Assembly: GCA_002633005.1 (NCBI GenBank)
Contig: NMRA01000937.1
Coordinates: forward strand, 1-64,000
DNA from: Phoronis australis
Taxonomy: Eukaryota > Phoronida > Phoronidae
Length of the DNA stretch: 64,000 nt
Direction: 5' to 3'
This document shows, one piece after another, positions 34,602 through 47,854 of this stretch. Made by a program: the position numbers and the translations under genes. The notes beneath the pieces were generated by a model, which made no database searches, was not told the origin of the DNA, and saw nothing but the letters and a program-made list of their open reading frames with translations. How positions within the stretch are numbered: position 1 is the stretch's first letter; the number at the start of each line of letters is the position of its first letter.

Positions 34602-37600
34602 ATGTTCTGGACAGTCCTTGTGACTGTGTGCATGTTGACTGGCTTACGGCCAACTTTAGGATGCAATGAGGCAATATGTGCCAGCCAAGTTAGCAAGTGT
34701 TTGCTGCTGGAGTCTTGTTCTTGCAACATGGATGATAAGAAGAACTGTACATGCTGTAAAGATTGTCACCAGTGTTTGGCTGAGCTCTATCTTGAGTGTT
34801 GTTCATGTGTTGGTAAGTACGTGTGGTGTGTGTTCATGTGTTGGTAAGCACAAGTGTAAGGACTGTTATCCAATAGCGGAGTTGCAACGGAATCGATTTA
34901 ACGATTGCGCATGTCCGGAAATTAGGGTGCGCAAAGGCTACTGGGATTGTTGATGGTAAACGGGATGACCGACTGGTTTGCACGACGTGTAATTTGTGTG
35001 CATTAAACTACGCTGCTGTATGTAATTCTGCCGCTATTCGCCCTAATTAGCGCCCATGGCTCAACAAGTGCCCCAATGCTTTTTCAGACTTTGCTAAAGT
35101 AAGCGCACAGCCCATGAACTACATGCGAAAAATGCCCTTACCTACAGTTCTAACATCTTCAATTTATCAATTGAAAGATCCGACAGCCTGAATTTGTAAC
35201 GGACCACGAGCCTCACCGTTATGTCCGTATACACTTCAAACTTACGTCGCGATTCAAAAAGAACGCAGAAGTTTTGCTGCTCTTGCGAGGGATGTGCCCC
35301 ACTACGCGGGTCTGGACTTTGAAAAGAGACACAGCATACTTGTCAAAGAGCGGGATTGCATTGTTTCTTTCCAGTACAGATCTTCTCCGGCCTCAAACTT
35401 CTTTGTGCATGTGAAAACCGTGAATCGAAGACTAATAAAAAAAACTCGACCAGTGTTAGCATGCGACCAAGAAGCACGCGCTGCATAATGTACCGACTGT
35501 CATCGAAGATTAATCGGGTAACATAGCATCGGCAAATAAATATTGGCACTAATTTCCGAAAGTTTCCAATACCGTAAAAAGCTTCTGCAATATTTTTAAG
35601 AGAAATTATTTAACTAATCATAATTGGTGTTTTTAAGGTCAAAATGACCCACTTCGCACCCTTACACCCCAAATCTTCCGGGAAGTAGCTGTTACACTAC
35701 GGTCACGCATCCACTCACCCGGCGACTCAATGAGTGACATGTCGGTCTTACCGAAAAAATTCTCGAACGTTTTTAGCAGATGAGGCCAGCAAGTGCTAAG
35801 CCGTAAATATTAAAACACGCTCTGCTTGACTGCTTGACTTATTTTTTTTTTGGATACAATGCACAGCTAGATCATTACATTACTCTGGCAAATGAACTCT
35901 GATGACAAGCACACGCACGCTTACTCTCACACACACGCATACAAACTTCAAAACAAACGTCACGTGACAACAACTTGTGTTCCCACAGAGATTTTTCTCG
36001 GGTTGCGTGCTACAATCTAGCGTAGATTTGGACTTAATCTGCAGTTAATCCAGACTTCACAAGAACTTAAAAATCTTAGAGACGCTATTTGGAAAACTTG
36101 AGGAGGATTTCAGGTAATTTGTTGAGNAAACACATGCGGAGTGTGTTCATGTGTTGGTAAGCACAAGTGTAAGGACTGTTATCCATGTCTGACTGAGCTC
36201 TGTCTGGAGTGTGTTCATGTGTTGGTAATTACATGTGGAGTGTGTTCTTGTGTTGGTAAGCACAAGTGTAAGGACTGTTATCCATGTCTGACTGAGCTCT
36301 GTCTGGTGTGTGTTCATGTGTTGGTAAATACATGTGGAGTGTGTTCATGTGTTGGTAAACTCATGCGTAAGGACTGTTATCAATGTCTGAGCTCTGTCTG
36401 GAGTGTGTTCATGTGTTGGTAAATACATGTGGAGTGTGTTCATGTGTTGGTAAACTCATGTGTAAGGACTGTTATCAATGTCTGACTGAGCTCTGTCTGG
36501 TGTGTGTTCATGTGTTGGTTGGATAAAAATATAGGGATATATTATTCAATATCATTCTGTAACCAAGCCTGTCACAACTGCCTGTGAGACTTCCTCTCTC
36601 AGTGTTGTGAATGTGGAATGTTGTTATTGTAGGATATGTGTTTACCAGGACTTGCACAATTTTGTACTACCTACAGGTTTCATTAGATGGGAGATTTCAA
36701 AGGCCTCCAGGCCATCTCGCTTGCTTTATTGTTATTTTGAAGGCTATCTCAGACATGTGTACCTTGGACATTGTAGTTGGGCCCCTCGGTCATTTCGCTG
36801 ATCAGCCTCTTGGTTGCAATGTGATCATTTTTATGTGCCCACATATTTATTGCCGAAATCTCTGTCTGGGCGTCCAGCGTCCACAGCTGTATCTCCTAAA
36901 CCCCTTTCAGGACCTTGATGAGATTTTGCAGACTTGTTCCTATGAAGATGACAACGGATGACGGCAAATTTCCGCCTGGTCTGATGACGGGTGGTGATTT
37001 TCTGACGACTTCGACTACTGTGACGCCTCCCAGAGGCGTTATTTTTCCGCCAATCGCTGTATGTGCTAAAGCCACTGCAGGATCTTTATTAAATTTAGCG
37101 AGTGTATTTATATGAAGTTGACAACAGAGGACGATGACTTTCAGACTGATCCGAGGATTGCTGTGTTCCCTAGTGGCAATTTCATTGTTTCCATTTTTTT
37201 CCTCTGTTTCTCTGAAGTCCCTTGACGGATTTTTATGAAAGTTTGGTTATAGCTTTCTATTAAGGAAACGATGATCTTGTTTCGGATGGATTCCACGTAT
37301 TTTGCACCATCTAGTGGCCACTTCTATAATATAAATAAACACCTCTAAAAGCACACCATTTGCATTGCATTCGTGGGTGCATTTCAACGCTCCACGTTGC
37401 TCTTGTATACTGTATTGGGTGTTGCCTTCATTTTCTGAATTTGGAAAGACAATTGATTAATGATGAACATCACAAAGAAATAGGCTTCATTTTTTGGGTT
37501 AACTTTTTGAATTCCATACCTCTTCAATTATATCTTTTGTTTTAAGTAATTAGTGTTCAAGTATCGTAATTACTGATTGATTAATTACATCAGTGATTAT

Positions 37601-40600
37601 TGATGTAATTGCTAATGAGTCTAATTAGTGTTAATTAGGAAAACAATTGTTTGAGTCCTGACCATTCCGTCATGTTTTCGATCAAACTTTAATTAACCAC
37701 ACTAATTCTTTTTCAAGGTAATAGTTTTGTTCGCTTTGGAAACGAACAAAGCCTTTTCTACGTGGACAATCACAGCTAATCAATTCTAATTTGTTACTAC
37801 AACAATAAGTTCATACCTACTTCATACGAGCTATTGTATTACTTGAGATCATTAGCCAGCTGATGTTTTGTTAAGTTGCCCCATTAGCGCTAATTAAGTT
37901 TGGTGGCTAATCAATGTTGTGTCAATGGTTTGTTTATTGTTTGATTATTGACTTGAAGGCTGCAAACATGTATAAATTGGAGTTATTACCCTTAGGTTGT
38001 TGTTGTTGTTGAACCAGAGGGCTGGATGGTGAGTCTAATGTTTGCCAAGTGAGCAGGTGTAGTTTATGTTGTTCTTTGGTGTGATTTGTGGTCCTTGTTC
38101 CACATTTAATGAATGCCTAGTGTTCCATTGTTGATGGCTAGCGATTAGAGATGCAGCATTTTGTACTTGTCATTTGAACGCGTAGATCCAGTTTGAGACC
38201 AGTTGCAGCACTTATCATCTGTGGTATTTAATAATTCTGTTCTGTGTCATGAGTGATGTTAAAGTACCCTCAAAATTTTACCAAAGTTTACTGCAGACGA
38301 GCCTGTCGGTTCCGCAAATGCACCCAGAATGCATATCCAAGGAAAATTTTCCAGGGTTTGTGTGGGTTAAAAACTTTGCATCGGTGAAAATTACTAATTT
38401 TATGAAAAAGGGACTGCAAAGCCTTAAAATTTTCAGTCGCAAATAATCTGCTATTAAACAAAAGGTTCATGCAAGGGTACATTATTGAACAAATTGTCTG
38501 TTAAAGTGACTTCTACTGTATTGGCTCTCCTGATACTCATATGAGATTGGCTCTGCCAAATATACTCCTGGTCATATATTTGTATTTAACTTTTGGTCTG
38601 AAAAATATGTTCTATGTGAATGTATGCCTTGGGTTTGCCTGCCAAAAACTCCGGTTAAACTGTGTATGGGAAACAATTGTTTGAAACTGTGTTTTATTCG
38701 TAGTTTGATTAAATCTTTATCGAGTTGTGTTGTGACACCGTTTGAAAGATGGAAGCTCGCAGGTCACCAGTTTGACCGTCAGGTTTGACCAGTTTGACCA
38801 TCACATCATGGCTTCACTTGTTGTGGAGTGCTGGTCAGTAACAAGCAACATATAACAAAATCCCTACCTAGGGCTATTTGTACTTTCTTTCTGTTACACA
38901 CATTCACTCAACTACACAACACAATAGAGTGTTATCCTAGGTTGATACCACTATCCTTAGATTGGAATAAAGCTTTGATGTTCAGTATGTATAGTGGTGG
39001 CCTGTCAAACCCTAATTGTCAGAAGACAAGTTCTGAATAGAGGAAGGGTTTGATTGCTGTAATAACTCTGATTGGAAGCATTCTTTTGGTTTTTCAATGA
39101 ATCTTGCTGTTAGTCTGTGGCAAGATAGTTTCAACAGTAATCTCAAAACTGAGGCAGACTGAGTAATTATTGAAGTTTTTTGACGTAACAAGAAAAGAAT
39201 CGGAAATGGAATGGTATTCTTGCTATAGAATTTGTATTTGAGATGATTTCTGTTGACAAGGCTCAGAGCATGTGATACCCTGCCATGGTGCACGTTGGAG
39301 ATACAAGATGACATGTTTACCATATCTTCCCGAGTACTTTGCGGCCACATTGTATCTTCCCTTTGCTGAACCTGTCATCACTGATAGAACACAGAGTTGC
39401 ACTTGCTTTTCCGCAAGTGAATTTGCGACCAGGGACCAGTCATAGCAATTGTTATGTGCTGATGTGACTGAGTATAAATTGTAGTTTGTAAAATAATTTC
39501 ATTGCAGTCTGTTACAACTTCACTCACTCCACTTCATTGTTAAGTAAAAATCTTTGATAAACGTAAGGTTACTAAACATGTTATTATGTCTCGACAATAT
39601 TCATATTTCAGTTGGGACTTGTTTATTTTCATCACCATTATCTGCCTTGATTTGTGTTGTTGAATCAGTATTTGACAGACTTTTAGTGTAGAAATAAAAT
39701 ACAGTATTGTTGTTATGTTCAATGTTTCTGTAATTTCATTCATGTCCTTTCAAGATGAAAAAATAGTTTTTTTTGAGAGATTCATGGTTTTACACTACAT
39801 TTCCCTGTGTTGATGTGCTGCAATACTGAACCTAATAGTATAATAGGGTGGTGATTCACAAGTTTCAGTGTCAAGCTGGCTCTTTTAAATTGATGACTTA
39901 AGTGGAAGGTTGTGTATGTAGTGAATACTGATGAATATAAATCTTCTGGTCATAACATGTATTTATTTGAATTTACTGCTGATCACATCTAGGATCTGGT
40001 TCATGAAATTGACTTAAGACAGAAATTTGGTCTTCACAGTTGCTGAAATAAGGTTTAGCCGGGTAATTATAAGAGCAACAGGATTTAAAATAATACATAG
40101 AAGTTATGTCAGTAACTATCAGTTATGTGTATATTCTCACACTTTTGCTCAAGTGAGATTTCATTATTTTATGGAAATAGTTGTGTGGAGCATAAGATCC
40201 AAGTCTTGAGTCATTTTTCTGGAAACAGACCCTTGCATTTGATTGTTTTTGATACTATATTCTCCCTGCAGGTTTGTGTCCGGCGCCAAAAGACCAGGAA
40301 AATCTCTTGAAGACTAGTTCTATTGAAGACCTCGTCTACGACATCCCTGATCTGTTTGACAGTCTCACAGATGGTGAGCTGGGTCCCTGGAGGGTCATGC
40401 GCTATCCAGCTCACGAGAATCTGCTGTATTATAAGCCAGAAGATGACATCTCTACAATAGATGGTAAGTTCCGTCATTTTTAACTTTAGATTTGTCATTG
40501 CCATCACGATTTTAATTCCTGAGGTGGTGGTGTATTTTCATCATGTCTAAAATCTCTTGACCATTTACATCAAACTCTAGCCTGTTTACACTTATACTTT

Positions 40601-41684
40601 ACATTGGCACAGCATTTCGCTTGATCATTTCTCCAGCCGCCTTCAGGTGTCCTAGTGTTCTAAGACGAAGGAGAGCGCTCTCGCTTTTCGAAGAACAGTA
40701 ACTCCTAAAGATGGCCCGAGAAATAAACATTATGCCCTTGTAAATAGGCTTGAGGTTGGTGTAAAAAGTGAGATTTTAGGCATGATGTTAGCAGGATTTT
40801 GCTTATATTTTCATTGGTCACTGTTGTGCTGTTATAAAATAATCCATGTTTGGAGAATGGATGTTAATATAATCCTTAACAAGAAGACATTTACCATACT
40901 TGTCTGGGTTGTGTGCTGTCCTGGTCACCTGGATAAGGAAACTCAATGAGGGCGTGAGAGTGAAGTCTAGCAATGGTAGGTCGAAGAGGCCCATTTACAC
41001 ATGGTCAATTTGCTTGTGTAAATGCCTTCACCATTTTTGCTCACAATCATTATAATATGAGCCAAAACAACTCGTTAAGCCTCCTCCATTAAAGAGTAGG
41101 TATTTTACCGCCCGAGTAGGTCCAGGTGGCGCTGAAACTGACAGTTCATTACTCAACGTTGCTTACACTTTGGAAATCAAAATTCTCATGAGGCATGATG
41201 TGCAAGCTTGCTCTTGGAGATATAAAAATTTGCAATAAAACAGTCGTATTCCGTTGGGAAATAGTCAGATTCTGGCAGGAAATACACTAAGAAACTGTCC
41301 TTCCTCAGCCGACGTTAACCCTGCTCATTCTCACTAACAACATGAACCTATTGCTAGTTAATCTTGCGTAATAAAGATACTTTGTCCTGTATTCCAGACA
41401 AGTCCACAACGAGATTCAGTCCAGCTATTTATAAGAACTGCACCGTGGCATTCATGAGTGGATGCATGTCACTCAGTAAGTGTAAATCATCGTGTAAGTC
41501 AATGGGAGCAAGCCGGTTCCGCTGGTTTCACGAGCATGGCTGTTGCGAGTGCGTTGGAAGTACATGCCTTGACTATGGCAAGAGCACAGCCATGTGTGAG
41601 AAATGTCCCGACAATGAAGACGACAACTTTACGGAAGGGCTAGAGGCTGAGGGCGGGGCAGAAAATAGTGAGGATGAACTCTAG
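34602..41684 (+). CDS. TWSG1: Twisted gastrulation homolog (secreted BMP modulator), 3 coding exons
   Basis: Exons 34602-34812, 40272-40463 and 41398-41684 join in phase to 229 residues (human TWSG1 is 223). A signal peptide (residues 1-20, hydrophobic VLVTVCMLTGL) precedes a cysteine-rich N-terminal domain starting CNEAICASQVSKC. It has a CTCCKDC cluster with an NCT glycosylation sequon at residue 48 and ends ECCSCVG at the first splice site. Exon 2 encodes the linker, with PAPKD and DIPDLFDSLTDGELGPW. Exon 3 encodes the second cysteine-rich block with CKSMGASRFRWFHEHGCCEC and C..CP. The family binds BMPs and chordin extracellularly and tunes dorsoventral patterning. The start ATG sits in a perfect GCCACCATG context, just after an acceptor (CTTTGCAG), so there is at least one untranslated upstream exon. 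Oddity: about 22 extra acidic residues after the last cysteine, ending SEDEL. Confidence 0.96.
34870..36126. other. Segment interrupting the TWSG1 exon-derived repeat, ending at an N
   Basis: Repeat sequence downstream of TWSG1 exon 1 stops at about 34867 and resumes after the N at 36127. The 1.26 kb between is unrelated, richer in CpG than its surroundings and has no recognisable gene. It may be a real insertion or a contig edge that belongs elsewhere. Confidence 0.5.
36128..36522 (+). repeat. Tandem array of about 98 bp derived from the 3' end of TWSG1 coding exon 1
   Basis: Units marked by AAGGACTGTTATC begin at about 36171, 36270, 36369 and 36464 (periods 99, 99, 95). Each contains a copy of the exon 1 end: AA(A/G)GA(T/C)TGT, TGACTGAGCTCTGTCTGGAG, then TGTTCATGTGTTG followed by GTAA, which is the real splice donor sequence. 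A second TGTGTTCATGTGTTGGTAA lies in each unit. One partial unit directly follows the true donor (34813-34867). The open frame of 93 codons here reads like scrambled TWSG1 cysteines and is probably not translated. Confidence 0.88.
36830..37330 (+). repeat. Dispersed repeat family F2, block C
   Basis: Begins TTATGTGCCCACATATTTATTG, then CTGGGCGTCCAGCGTCC and TGTATCTCCTAAACCC. The same chain, inverted, is at 61150-61290. Two CTAGTGG cores follow (37169-37175 and 37311-37317), with TTTTTATGAAAGTTTGGTTA between. The 116-codon open frame across its left part is not a gene. Confidence 0.65.
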
Positions 41685-41898
41685 ATTATTACGTATGTCG
41701 GTGGTGCATTTGGTTTACCATATCATGGGCAGCATTTGATAAGGTTTGGTGGAGATCACTGTTGGCTAAAATAATGACTGTAGAAATATGGTGGTCACCA
41801 TTTTACCTTACCCTGAATGGTAAGAATTTCGCAAACTGTTCTCAGACTGTTGTCAAGACAAACATTACAAAACACAGTTCTATATAATGCATCTGTAT

Positions 41899-42652
41899 AT
41901 TACCGTAACCATTTGAGTTAACATCCCGAGTGCTTAAATTGGCTAGCCCGGAAATTAGGGGGTGGGCGCTTAACCCAGAGATTGGCGGTTAAGTCAGAAA
42001 TTTCAAGAAATTGAGGGTGGAAACTAGCCAGTCATGGCCGTTTAACCTGAGTGTAGCAGTATGTATTTTGAGAAAGTAGAAATTACACCTTGAAAAACAC
42101 CTTTTAAAATTCTGGGGCTGACTTGCCATACGATTGTTATCAAAGTCGCTGATGATGTTTGCTGTTAAAATTGCGCAACTCAAATTTTTGAAAAAACATT
42201 CCACCAAAAAACTTTGAATGACATATGGTGCATGGAAACGGATGTAGTGCAAATTTTGTGACATATGTTGTCATCATATCGAATAATTAGAGTTACATGA
42301 GGTAAAGAGCTATTAGAGTGACTTGAGTCTCCATATGTGTCACTTTAAATAACGCAGCCATTTTTTATGCTCTTCAGAAGACGCTTAGGGAATACGATGT
42401 CCCGAGCGACGACCGAAAACTACACTGCGACTTGAAATTGATCGTGTTTCCACTTTTGAAAGAATGTCTTATGGTTTCAAAAATCAATTCGATGAAGTAA
42501 ATTCTGGATGGCACCAGCCCTAGCTTTGCAAAAATTCTCAACACTTAAGGGTGGGCGCTAGCCAACCAGTAGGCACTTAATCCGAAAATTTTCAGATCTG
42601 GGGGGGTGAGCACTTACGTGAGCATAGCATCCACTCAAATGTTTACAGTAAT
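41899..42652. mobile_element. Inverted-repeat element of about 750 bp (MITE-like)
   Basis: The left end ATTACCGTAACCATTTGAGT and the right end, reverse-complemented ATTACTGTAAACATTTGAGT, form terminal inverted repeats of about 20 bp. Inside are inverted GGGTGGGCGCT and GTGCTTAA segments on both sides. No transposase frame. Target-site duplication not resolved. Confidence 0.65.
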
Positions 42653-45600
42653 TCTAATGATTTGTTTGCATTTGACTCCCATTTTGATTGTGAAATAAGT
42701 TATGTAACAGGTAAATCTGATGGCAAGTAATAGAAGTGTGGTAATCAATCACGTTTAGTGATTTGTCCTTTCCGTCCTATTTCACGAGAACGTGATTTGA
42801 GTTTACCTTCTTTTTGCCAAACCGTCTAGGTTACGCTTATTTCTTTACAAAGCACAAGGGTTTGCATTTTTATTTTATTGTCAGTATTTTTGTATACTTT
42901 TGTCACAAGTTTTAAATTTTTAAAGAATTTTTAAAGTCATTTTTGTTTTCCGAATTCGGTTTATCAGCAATCTTCAAATTGTACAACTCTAGTCAGTGTG
43001 AATTTGAAATGAGAGATGTGTAATTGTTTTAATGTGTAAACGTATCAACAAATTAGAAAGAGTATGTTCTAGTCAGTTTGACAAGCAGATTTTTCATTCT
43101 TCAGTTATTGTTTGTGAGTCGAATGACTACTTTAGTTTTTTACCTTAGGTTACTTGTGATCATGATGTAATCTTTAATTCTTACAAATAATAGAGTGCAA
43201 ATCTTTGCACTTTAAAGCATTACAGGTTTTGGACCCAGCATTTCTTTGTTGTATTTTTTGGAATGTGAATTATCATTGAAATCTAAATACTTTCAAAATT
43301 CTGTACACTTTCCGTAGAATTTTCATATTCGAGAGACACGATTTTATTGTATGAATCTTGTAGTGAACTGATTTGACTGGGTATGAGCAGTACGTGTATT
43401 GTGTACTGTGAGTGGATTGCAACAATACAGTCAATTATTGTACTTCAATGTCATTTCCATTTTCATCCAACTCCTCTGCTTGAGCACATTTCAATTATTC
43501 TTCGTTAAAGTGTGAAGTAATTGACCTATGGCAAGCTCCGCCTCCTTGCGAAAAGTCGCAGAACAAACAATAAGTTTTACCTGACAACGTGTTGTTTGTC
43601 AGGTAAAATGAGGGCTTGGAAACAAATGTGTGTCAAGAATGCTGCGTTTTGATTGGTCATTTAAGCTGTCATTCGAAATCCTGGTGATGGGTCAATTGTA
43701 AATTAAAGCTGTTTGAAGTTTTCACAGTTGCATTACTCTGTGTGCACATTTTACAGCTGTTGAACAATGCTATTGGCCTTATGCCGACAACCAAACTTAA
43801 GATTTTAGGCCCTGTGCCATCAAATTTTTTCAATTTAAAGACTTCTGTCCCTGTGCAAACAAACATAGGAATTCAGGCCCTGTTAATCAGACTTAGGACA
43901 GTAGGATTTCTGGGAGGGGGGTGGCAGACAATGTAATTGGACAGTGGGACATTACACTGAGAGTGATTGCGTTTTTCAAATTTCTGGTAAAGATTAGTGT
44001 CACTTTTTCGTAATGATAAAAATTTAGATATCATTTCGGTGGTCTCTATTTTTGCGTGATATAAGTTTCGATCTGATAATACTCTGCACAGTATGAATAG
44101 TGACATGATTTTAAAAAGTCACAGGAGAGTAGGATAGGGTATAATTTAAATTCTAGATTTTTTGTTGATTTGGTATAAATATGGAATGTGTTTCACGCCC
44201 TCTTTTGATAGTCATGAATTGGATTAGTTTCAGTTTTGCCTGGTATAAATATCAACCCAGATTTGGACATCGAGCTACACCGCCTTCACAAAAAGACGGC
44301 TGCCCCCTCCCCCGCAATTGGACTACAGGCCCTGTCCAATCCCTTTTTTGGCTGATTTTTTTGTTGCTCATATGTGTCCAGTGAAAACGTCGACCATACA
44401 TGAAATTTTTTTAAAATGCTGTTTGGAGTGCCTGAAAAGCATAGTTTTCGCTGTTGCCGCTGACTTATGGGTGAGGTGCACAATGGTAGGAAATGCTGAT
44501 GTCATCAAAACAGAACAGAGTATAATACTTGGGGCATTTTTGGATGCATTTAGCCTTTTCCTGAAATTAAACGATACATTTAGACAAAAGACTGGAAAAG
44601 GTTGTGCTTAGAGATAAACCTAGTTGCATGAAACTATTGACGACCATTTGAAAAGCCATCATACATCTAGCTGTGTTCAAATGCTTGGATTCAACTTCAC
44701 TCATCAAAAGTAGCAAAATGTTGGATTTTCTATTTCTGCTTGCAAGTCGCTTGGAAAATTGCATGTTGTGTAGTATTAACTCAAGTCATTCAATGATTAA
44801 GAGAACAGGTCAAATTAACTATCCTGAGAAATGTTTTTTCTGAATCAGTAGGAATCTATTGATTATATGTCTTATTTCAAACTGTAATGGGTAATGAATC
44901 ACATTGATCTGGAGCCCTTTTGTCTGCTACAGAAAGCAGTGAAATGTACACACGCTTAATTTTGTTGGTGTAGAGCAGTTGCCATAGTTTCATAGTAAAA
45001 CTTAAAATTACAGGTTATTGTTTTATCATAAATATCGTCAGATGGCAAATATTTCGAAGAAAAATAAATTATTACTGTTTACTGACCAGTGAAATGTAGA
45101 TAAAACAAAAGTGTAGAATCTTTGTTTTAGTCCCATTTGAAATTTTAAGTTGTGTTCGTCAGATTTTCTCAAATTCATAAATTCGATATTGTTTTTATCT
45201 ATTTTCAATGTTTACCTGTTTGAGCTATTGTCGTAGAAATTCTAGAAATATTTTCAACTGTTCCTGTGAATGAAATTGTCTTGTCTGTAAACTACATCAA
45301 CACTCTTGGATTTTATCCTCCCACCATCTACGTAATTTGACTACAAATATCCTGATGAACTCGGGTATCCTATGACCTACGTAACCATGAACAGGTGAGA
45401 CGAATATTTTTTTAGACGAAATGATAGGGTCTCTTAGTGACGACATAACTTTGTTGTGATTTAACAATGTGGTTATGGCAACTGCAACTAGTATTCATGT
45501 ATGGATATATATACCCATCTTCCTGTCTATATAGATCTCTCTTCCTATCTTTGAGTGAGTATGTATTCATGCATGCATGTTTATTTCTTTTTGTATTCGT

Positions 45601-46213
45601 GTAAATGAAACATAGTCTTAAAATTGAATTGAGATTTTCAAACAATTCTGCATTAGTTTCATTAATTGTGTAAACCTGAAACTGTTATAGCAGATGGTAG
45701 TTTTAATGGTCTCAGATATACACAACTTGATTATGCTAATCCAAAATTACAATACTTTTTTAACTCTTGCTAATCATAGAATGCGACCTTCCCTACTTCA
45801 GAAGAAATGAATACTTCGATTTATTAGAACTGCAGACCAATGTGTTGGACAGAAGTTACATGTGCAGATGTGGTTTTCCGTATTGCAACATCTGGAAATT
45901 TACTCTGTCACAGAAGAAGCCCATAAGCATCACCCACTTTCCAGTTAACATGTGGAGTCGCAAACTCCAGCTGTATTTTGAAATTAAAGACATTGGCTGT
46001 AATATGATTTAAATTTGTATTATTTTAGCAAACCATATTCCTGTTATGAGACAATATGGCCCTACTCTGCACTGTTCTTGTAGCCCGTTTCATTGTTAAC
46101 ATGTTGAGGTCTGATTATTTTGACTCGCTCTTAAGAGACCATTACTGTAGATGTAAGTTGTGCTTAAACGTTCTCCTTATCAGCGCAATTAATAATTCCG
46201 AGTCTCCCGTGTG

Positions 46214-46707
46214 CTTCAGTCCCGGGGGGGGGGGTTACTCCCATGCAAGAACTATATGGGACGAGTTACTCATCTTGGTTCACATGGCTATCGTTTTCAT
46301 GACCAATTTTCCTGTAAAATGCTCTGTGTAACTAGTATTTCTAATTTCATTCCCCCATAATGGTTCACTGGGAAAATTTGAAACTCTACAAAACATTTCT
46401 TTTTGCACTTACAAAAATCTAAAGAATCGTCTTCAGTCGTATCTAAGTTTTTCACACTTTGGTTGCAAAAGATTTACCGATTTGCATCTCATACTCTTAC
46501 AATTACGAGTAAAAAAGACACCCGACTCAAGATTCCCAGGGAAAGGGTGTTATTTCTAGAGCATAACCCCACAAAAAGGTTACCATTTGGTGTAAGCTCC
46601 TTCAAGTTTCTCTTTTTTGAAGACATTTCTCCGAATAGGTGGGTATTTTAATTTTCCAGGTGTTGTGGCATAAAATATAGCAGAGTGACCCCCCCCGGAC
46701 TTCAGTC
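46214..46707. mobile_element. Small DNA transposon with G-run ends and an 8-bp target duplication
   Basis: CTTCAGTC at 46214-46221 is repeated exactly at 46700-46707. The element between starts CCGGGGGGGGGGGTTACTC and ends, reverse-complemented, TCCGGGGGGGGTCACTC, so the terminal inverted repeats contain a long G-run. The interior of about 480 bp has no transposase. The 8-bp duplication suggests a hAT-type or related superfamily. Confidence 0.75.
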
Positions 46708-47854
46708 AATGAAGCCTTGCTGTGGCTCTGCTCTTGCTTCAAATGTATGTGAAAATGAACATCAAGCAGTATCCAACTCATCCAAACACGTTTGATTTTT
46801 AAAGGGGTTCGACTGTTTTGATTTATAGCCGATTTTTGTGAAGATTGCATATTTCTTATTTTTTGTCTGCCTTCTGCAAATCTGAACTCAAAAGTGAGTC
46901 TAATTCATGATCTAGATTATCTCGCTGCCTTCCACTAGATGGTGCTGCCTTCAACTAGATGGCTATTATGTTATTTTGTTTGGACTGTGAAATTAAGTTT
47001 CGTTGATTTAAACATTTCAAGACTAGAAGTTTCTTCTCCAAGTGCCATTTGAATCAAATCACCTGCATTTAGGTTTGCCTATTTTTGGTATGATGTCGTG
47101 AAATTTGATGTTGTGTGATATGAACCAAAATAAAAAGAATACAAAATCAACATTTTTCAAATGAAATGATCTGTTTAATATTTGTATCATGAAAATTGTT
47201 TTCAAGTGTTTTTTAAGTTGGTCAATATGAACCCCGCCCCCCATAATACTTTACTTGCAGCTAGTGTATTTTGAGAACTGTATAATTTTATAATTTTGAT
47301 GGTTTAATGAGGTACTGTGATTATTGAGACAGTCACAATTATGGGGAAAGAAAAGGTCTGGGTATAACTGGGAACAAAGACTGTTATACCAAGTCTTAGC
47401 TATGACTCACATATCCTGTGAAGTGAAAAGAACTCGGCACATACTATATAGCAATAACATGTGCAATTTCCTCTTTGCTCTCAATGTCTGACCCGACAGG
47501 TGTGAGGGTTTGCCAGTCAAAGTCATTACTAAATTGATGAATATAAAAGTTGACATTTCAATTGAAACAGACCAAGCCTTCAGGCTTGTACTGGTGGTAT
47601 TTAGACAAAGTGAGCCATGATAAATTAGTTAAGCATGGCCTGTCAGGTACAATTTGCCATCTGAGCAAAACTAAAGCCACATTTGTGGTGGAATTTATGT
47701 GGGTTCAAAATACTCCCTTTTCATGCGGTGAAATTCTCGAGATGTGCGGGTACTAATTGGTTGGCCAAGTCGTATTGTCTTCAAAAAAACTAGCAGTTTT
47801 TGAGAATTTTTTGTGTTAAGAATTTTAAAATTAGCTAAGAAATTAATGCACCGG

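Noticed and set aside
36141-36422. 93-codon cysteine-rich frame that could be a small secreted toxin-like peptide
   Set aside because: It is explained fully by tandem copies of the TWSG1 exon 1 end, has no signal peptide, and the frame breaks between units.
36607-36961. 116-codon plus-strand frame
   Set aside because: It overlaps the F2 repeat block C, has no recognisable domain and no supporting splice signals.
44318-44611. 97-codon plus-strand frame between TWSG1 and the next gene
   Set aside because: No recognised family and no splice context or codon bias to support it.
46056-46331. 91-codon plus-strand frame
   Set aside because: It runs through the G-run terminus of the transposon at 46214-46707.
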